A DNA stretch of 24,736 nt from DASWOJ01 sp036398775 (GTDB lineage: Bacteria > Pseudomonadota > Alphaproteobacteria > Acetobacterales > Acetobacteraceae): contig DASWOJ010000436.1 of the NCBI GenBank assembly GCA_036398775.1, positions 1-24,736 on the forward strand, in the 5' to 3' direction. Shown here piece after piece: positions 21,988 to 24,736 of this stretch (its first letter is position 1; every line of letters starts with the position of its first letter). Below the pieces are notes generated by a model. The model had not been told where the DNA came from. It made no database searches and saw only the letters and a program-made list of their open reading frames with translations. The translations under genes and the position numbers were made by a program.

Positions 21988-23496
21988 ATGCCGCGCGTTC
22001 TCGCCGCCTTGAGCCTGGCCGCACTGGCGGCCATGCTCTGGTGGTTTCACGGCGTCTCCGCCACATTCCAACTCTTTGCCAGCCCCGGGCTCACGCGGGG
22101 CCTCGACGTGGCGGCTTCAGTCACGACCGCGCTGCTGGCGGTCACCCTCGCCGGACATGCCATCGTCCGCCTGGTGCTGCTGACCATATACGGGATCGAG
22201 CCGACCGGCTTCCAGCGTGCCGGCCTTTACGCCATCCTGGGCACGGTCGCCGGCGCGGCTGTACTCACGCATCTGGGCGTCAACGTCGCCGCCGTGTTTG
22301 CGACATCAGCCATCCTGACCGCGGTTTTCGGCTTCGCGCTGCAGCCGACGCTCAACGGCCTGATCGGCGGCCTCACCTTGCACACCGACCGCGTGCTCAG
22401 GATTGGCGATGCCATCCTGCACGATGGCAACCCCGTCGAGGTGACCGCCTTCAACTGGCGTTCCGTCTCCGGCCGCAAGCTCGACGGCAGCCTGGTCGTC
22501 TTCCCGAACGCCCGCATCGTGGACGGCACGATCGAGATACTGCCTCGCGACCACCCGGTCCGCGCCGACACGGTGTTCCCAGTACCGATCACAATCGTGC
22601 CGCAGCGGCTCTCGGACCTGGTCGGCGAATTGGTTGCCGACTTTGCCGAGGTTGATGACGGCCAGCCCGTCACGGTGGCACCCATCGCGTTCGAACCCGA
22701 CAAGGCGCTGGCCCGCTACCGGGTCCGATACCGGGTTTACGCCTACGCGGACCGCAGCGACGTCGAAGCCGAGGTGCTGCGCCGCATCTGGTATGCGCTG
22801 CAGCGCGAGGGCATCGCCTGGCCGGTGAACACCTTCTACGATCCAGAGTTCCGCATCCCGCAAGTGCCGTCCGTCCTGCTTGCCCATGACTGGCCGGAGG
22901 CGATTGCGGCGGCGATCGCGCGGGCACCGGCCCAGCCCGACCTCCTCAGGATTCTCGCCCACTCGGCGCAGGAGATCGCCACCGCGGGCCTGCCGCTGTT
23001 CTACGCGGCGACGGAGCGCATCGTGCTGCCGCCGCGCGCGTGCGGGTCCGTGTGCCTCCTCGTGCGTGGCATGGCGTACGAGATCGCGTCGGAGTTCGAC
23101 ACGCTGTCCAGCCCTGGACAGCTGGATGGCAACCGGGAGTTTGCCCGCGACCCCAAGCGCCTGTTGCAGCGGGCTGCGGTCAAGCACATTTCTGACCGGC
23201 TCGCCGAGGTCATCGGTCCCTATGCCGAGGTGGCGGTCCGGCGCGCAGCCGGGGAGGTTGCCGGCTGCGCCGAGATTTGCGTGAAGGTCGCGGACGAGAT
23301 CGAGGATCCTGTGCTGCGGCGCGCCTTCCTCGCCGAGACCAGCATGCCCGAGGAGCGCCGTCACGGACCGGGCCTCCTGTTCCGCCTGCGGCGCGACGCG
23401 GCTGGCAACTTCGTCCCGGATCCCTTGCTCCGCGCCGCCGAGGCTTGCGCCCTTGTCGCAATCCCGCCCGGGACGCTCGCGGCCGACGCCGCATGA
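21988..23496 (+). CDS. MscS-type channel with degenerate cyclic-nucleotide-binding-like C-terminus
   Basis: A 502-residue inner-membrane channel. Membrane segments lie at about 2-20, 42-69 and 79-99; the pore-lining TM3 and beta domain are recognised by LGVNVAAVFATSAILTAVFGFALQPTLNGLIGGLTLHTDRVLRIGDAI (96-143) and SVSGRKLDGSLVVFPNARIVDG (159-180). The cytoplasmic vestibule runs to about 295 (YRVRYRVYAYADRSDVEAEVLRRIWYALQREGIAWPVN). Residues about 318-370 (ILAHSAQEIATAGLPLFYAATERIVLPPRACGSVCLLVRG) resemble the start of a cyclic-nucleotide-binding domain, as in bCNG channels of the MscS superfamily. The phosphate-binding GExxLL...RxA cassette is not evident, so it may be non-binding or repurposed. 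Ribosome site AGGAGAGAGG precedes the ATG. Pairing with the haem sensor suggests gating in response to redox, gas or haem state. Confidence 0.85.
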   Translation: MPRVLAALSLAALAAMLWWFHGVSATFQLFASPGLTRGLDVAASVTTALLAVTLAGHAIVRLVLLTIYGIEPTGFQRAGLYAILGTVAGAAVLTHLGVNVAAVFATSAILTAVFGFALQPTLNGLIGGLTLHTDRVLRIGDAILHDGNPVEVTAFNWRSVSGRKLDGSLVVFPNARIVDGTIEILPRDHPVRADTVFPVPITIVPQRLSDLVGELVADFAEVDDGQPVTVAPIAFEPDKALARYRVRYRVYAYADRSDVEAEVLRRIWYALQREGIAWPVNTFYDPEFRIPQVPSVLLAHDWPEAIAAAIARAPAQPDLLRILAHSAQEIATAGLPLFYAATERIVLPPRACGSVCLLVRGMAYEIASEFDTLSSPGQLDGNREFARDPKRLLQRAAVKHISDRLAEVIGPYAEVAVRRAAGEVAGCAEICVKVADEIEDPVLRRAFLAETSMPEERRHGPGLLFRLRRDAAGNFVPDPLLRAAEACALVAIPPGTLAADAA

Positions 23497-23665
23497 ATGA
23501 CATGGCTTAAAGGGTGTGGCTGCTGCGGCGCCAAGGCCAAGGCTTGCATGAATGTTTTGGCGTTCAAGCGGTCTTGGCGGGATTGGCTGTCGTGATCGTC
23601 TGAGCTCGACCCGATGCGGGACATGGCGGAAGAGGTCCAGGCTCACAGCCGGACTAGGGCTGCTC
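23497..23665. other. Convergent gap between the MscS and phzF genes
   Basis: 169 bases. A weak inverted repeat (CGCCAAG 23529-23535 and CTTGGCG 23573-23579) is the only structure seen and could contribute to termination. No gene is supported. Confidence 0.3.
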
Positions 23666-24547
23666 CTACACCGCCGCCACCCCCCGGAACACCGTGACCG
23701 CTCCACCGCCCACCCCGGCCCGCACGCCATCCGCCGCCTGGCTGGCATGGGCATGCAGCAGGCTCGGCCGTCCCATCTCGACCCCTTGATGGATCGTCAG
23801 CCGGTGCGCGTCGCCGCCTCCGGCGTGCAGCAGCAGCGCGGCCAGGGCGCAGGCGGCGCTGCCGGTGGCTGGGTCCTCCGTGATGCCGGCCAGCGGCGCG
23901 AACATCCGGGCGCGCACCACGTCGCCGTCCCGGCTGTAGGCCAGCAGGCTGAACCCGCCCTCCCGCGACGGCGCCGCCGCCAGCGCCCGGCGGAAGGCGC
24001 CGGTGTCCGTGGCGGCCGCGCCCAGTGCATCCGGCGCGACCTCGGCGATGGCGAAGCCCAGCCCGCAGCTTGCCACCACCGGCCGGTGCGTACCGGTCAG
24101 CACCTGGTCCGGACGCAGTCCGAGGCACGCGGCGGCCAGGTCCGCCGGAACCTCCGCGCCGAGCTGCAGGGGCTGCGGCGCTTCCAAGGTCGCCATCGCC
24201 TCGCCGTCCCCGCCGGTCAGGGCGATGCGGACCAGGCCCGCTAGCTCCTCGAACACCATCGCAGCCGGCGGCACATCCATCCGGGCGGCCAGCACCAGCG
24301 CCGTGCCGACGTTCGGATGCCCGGCGAAGGGGATTTCCGCCGTGGGCACGAAGATGCGGACCCGGGCGGTGTGCGAGGTGTCCTCGGGCGGCAGGACGAA
24401 GGTGGTCTCGCTGTAGTTCCACTCCCGCGCCAGGGCCTGCATGTCCGCGTCCGACAGCCCGGCGGCATCGGGGAACACTGCCAGCGGGTTGCCGCCGAAG
24501 CGGCGGTCGGTGAACACGTCGGTTGTGACGAACTCGTACTCGGGCAT
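23666..24547 (-). CDS. PhzF family isomerase-like protein
   Basis: A 293-residue cytosolic protein of the PhzF/diaminopimelate-epimerase fold. Signatures: DVFTDRRFGGNPLAVFPDAAGLSDADMQ (10-36), catalytic Glu 47 in EWNYSETTFVL, the RIFVPTAEIPFAGHPNVGTALVL segment, and in the second half ARMFAPLAGITEDPATGSAACALAALLL. PhzF isomerises a phenazine precursor in pseudomonads, but no other phz gene is present. Most relatives in other bacteria have unknown substrates, and yddE-like functions are likely. The ATG at 24547 is used; the TTG at 24553 (two codons upstream) overlaps the hydrolase stop. Translation coupling with the hydrolase gene two bases away is probable. Confidence 0.92.
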   Translation of the reverse strand: MPEYEFVTTDVFTDRRFGGNPLAVFPDAAGLSDADMQALAREWNYSETTFVLPPEDTSHTARVRIFVPTAEIPFAGHPNVGTALVLAARMDVPPAAMVFEELAGLVRIALTGGDGEAMATLEAPQPLQLGAEVPADLAAACLGLRPDQVLTGTHRPVVASCGLGFAIAEVAPDALGAAATDTGAFRRALAAAPSREGGFSLLAYSRDGDVVRARMFAPLAGITEDPATGSAACALAALLLHAGGGDAHRLTIHQGVEMGRPSLLHAHASQAADGVRAGVGGGAVTVFRGVAAV

Positions 24548-24549
24548 GG

Positions 24550-24736
24550 TCAAGGCTCCAGCCAGCGATGGACGGCGTCGCGCAGGAACGCCTGATCCGC
24601 CGGGTTCTGCACGGGGTTGCCGGCGCGGTGGCCCCAGATGGAGGGGATCGGCCGCAGCTCTGCGTGGGCCAGGTGCGGCAGCTCCGCCACGTTGTCGGCG
24701 ACCCGGAAGTACAGGTCGGTCTCGCCCGGCAGCAGC
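24550..24736 (-). CDS. C-terminus of alpha/beta hydrolase, homoserine O-acetyltransferase-like (partial)
   Basis: The - strand frame ending at TGA (24550-24552) gives the last 61 or so residues of a protein starting outside the window. It reads LLPGETDLYFRVADN...AELRPIPSIWGHRAGNPVQ...AVHRWLEP. The GETDLYF Asp and the SIWGHRAG His are at the positions of the catalytic Asp and His of the MetX-like alpha/beta hydrolase family (the nucleophile Ser would be upstream). Such proteins next to phzF are often annotated only as alpha/beta hydrolases; acyltransferase activity is not certain. phzF starts two bases after this stop. Confidence 0.85.
   Translation of the reverse strand, partial: LLPGETDLYFRVADNVAELPHLAHAELRPIPSIWGHRAGNPVQNPADQAFLRDAVHRWLEP

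Noticed and set aside
23666..24547. phzF as evidence of a phenazine cluster
   Set aside because: No other phenazine gene is present; PhzF-fold proteins are common in bacteria that make no phenazines.

Overview
The window is GC-rich (GC at most third codon positions), densely coding and has no rRNA, tRNA or CRISPR. Gene families (OpgH-type glucosyltransferase, DUF4864, BadF-MurQ fusion, alphaproteobacterial-type AnmK, PRISE reductase) and the abundant paired-hairpin intergenic repeats suggest an alphaproteobacterium, most likely from the Rhodospirillales/Azospirillales. This is inference from family resemblance, not from a marker gene.

Region 1 (1-6654, all + strand) is a tight glycan operon. 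The 3' end of an unidentified gene is followed by a membrane GT2 glucosyltransferase (OpgH/MdoH-like), a secreted DUF4864 protein, two tandem secreted right-handed beta-helix proteins (a diverged duplication) and a secreted GH42-like glycoside hydrolase whose start overlaps the preceding stop as ATGA. No opgG is visible. The set reads as a machine that makes a beta-glucan in the inner membrane and handles it in the periplasm.

Region 2 (6836-9769) carries a PPOX-fold stress protein, an endonuclease III-like Fe-S DNA glycosylase with a TTG start, and a CPA1 Na+/H+ antiporter on the - strand. Region 3 (10040-13779) is a peptidoglycan-recycling block: a fused amino-sugar kinase/MurNAc-6-phosphate etherase overlapping anmK, with a convergent lytic transglycosylase.

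Region 4 (13826-20053) is a redox/carbonyl neighbourhood: a small cupin, the peroxidase Ohr, an aldo/keto reductase, a Bcr/CflA drug exporter, a manganese-cupin of the hydroxynitrile-lyase type divergent from a LysR regulator, and a PRISE-type short-chain reductase.

Region 5 (20054-20820) is a gene-poor, locally AT-richer stretch. It precedes a likely operon (20821-23496) of a 39-residue ORF, a membrane DUF3365 protein with a CxxCH haem motif ending in HAMP with no output domain, and an MscS channel with a degenerate cyclic-nucleotide-binding-like tail. A haem/redox sensor paired with a gated channel is the most promising candidate for an undescribed system here. The window closes with phzF and the C-terminus of a MetX-like alpha/beta hydrolase on the - strand.

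Four copies of a roughly 150-bp inverted-repeat element (about 3467-3628, 8023-8168, 9772-9925, 12944-13095) sit exactly at gene boundaries. They supply stop codons to two genes, an apparent Shine-Dalgarno to a third and the N-terminal coding region of a fourth.
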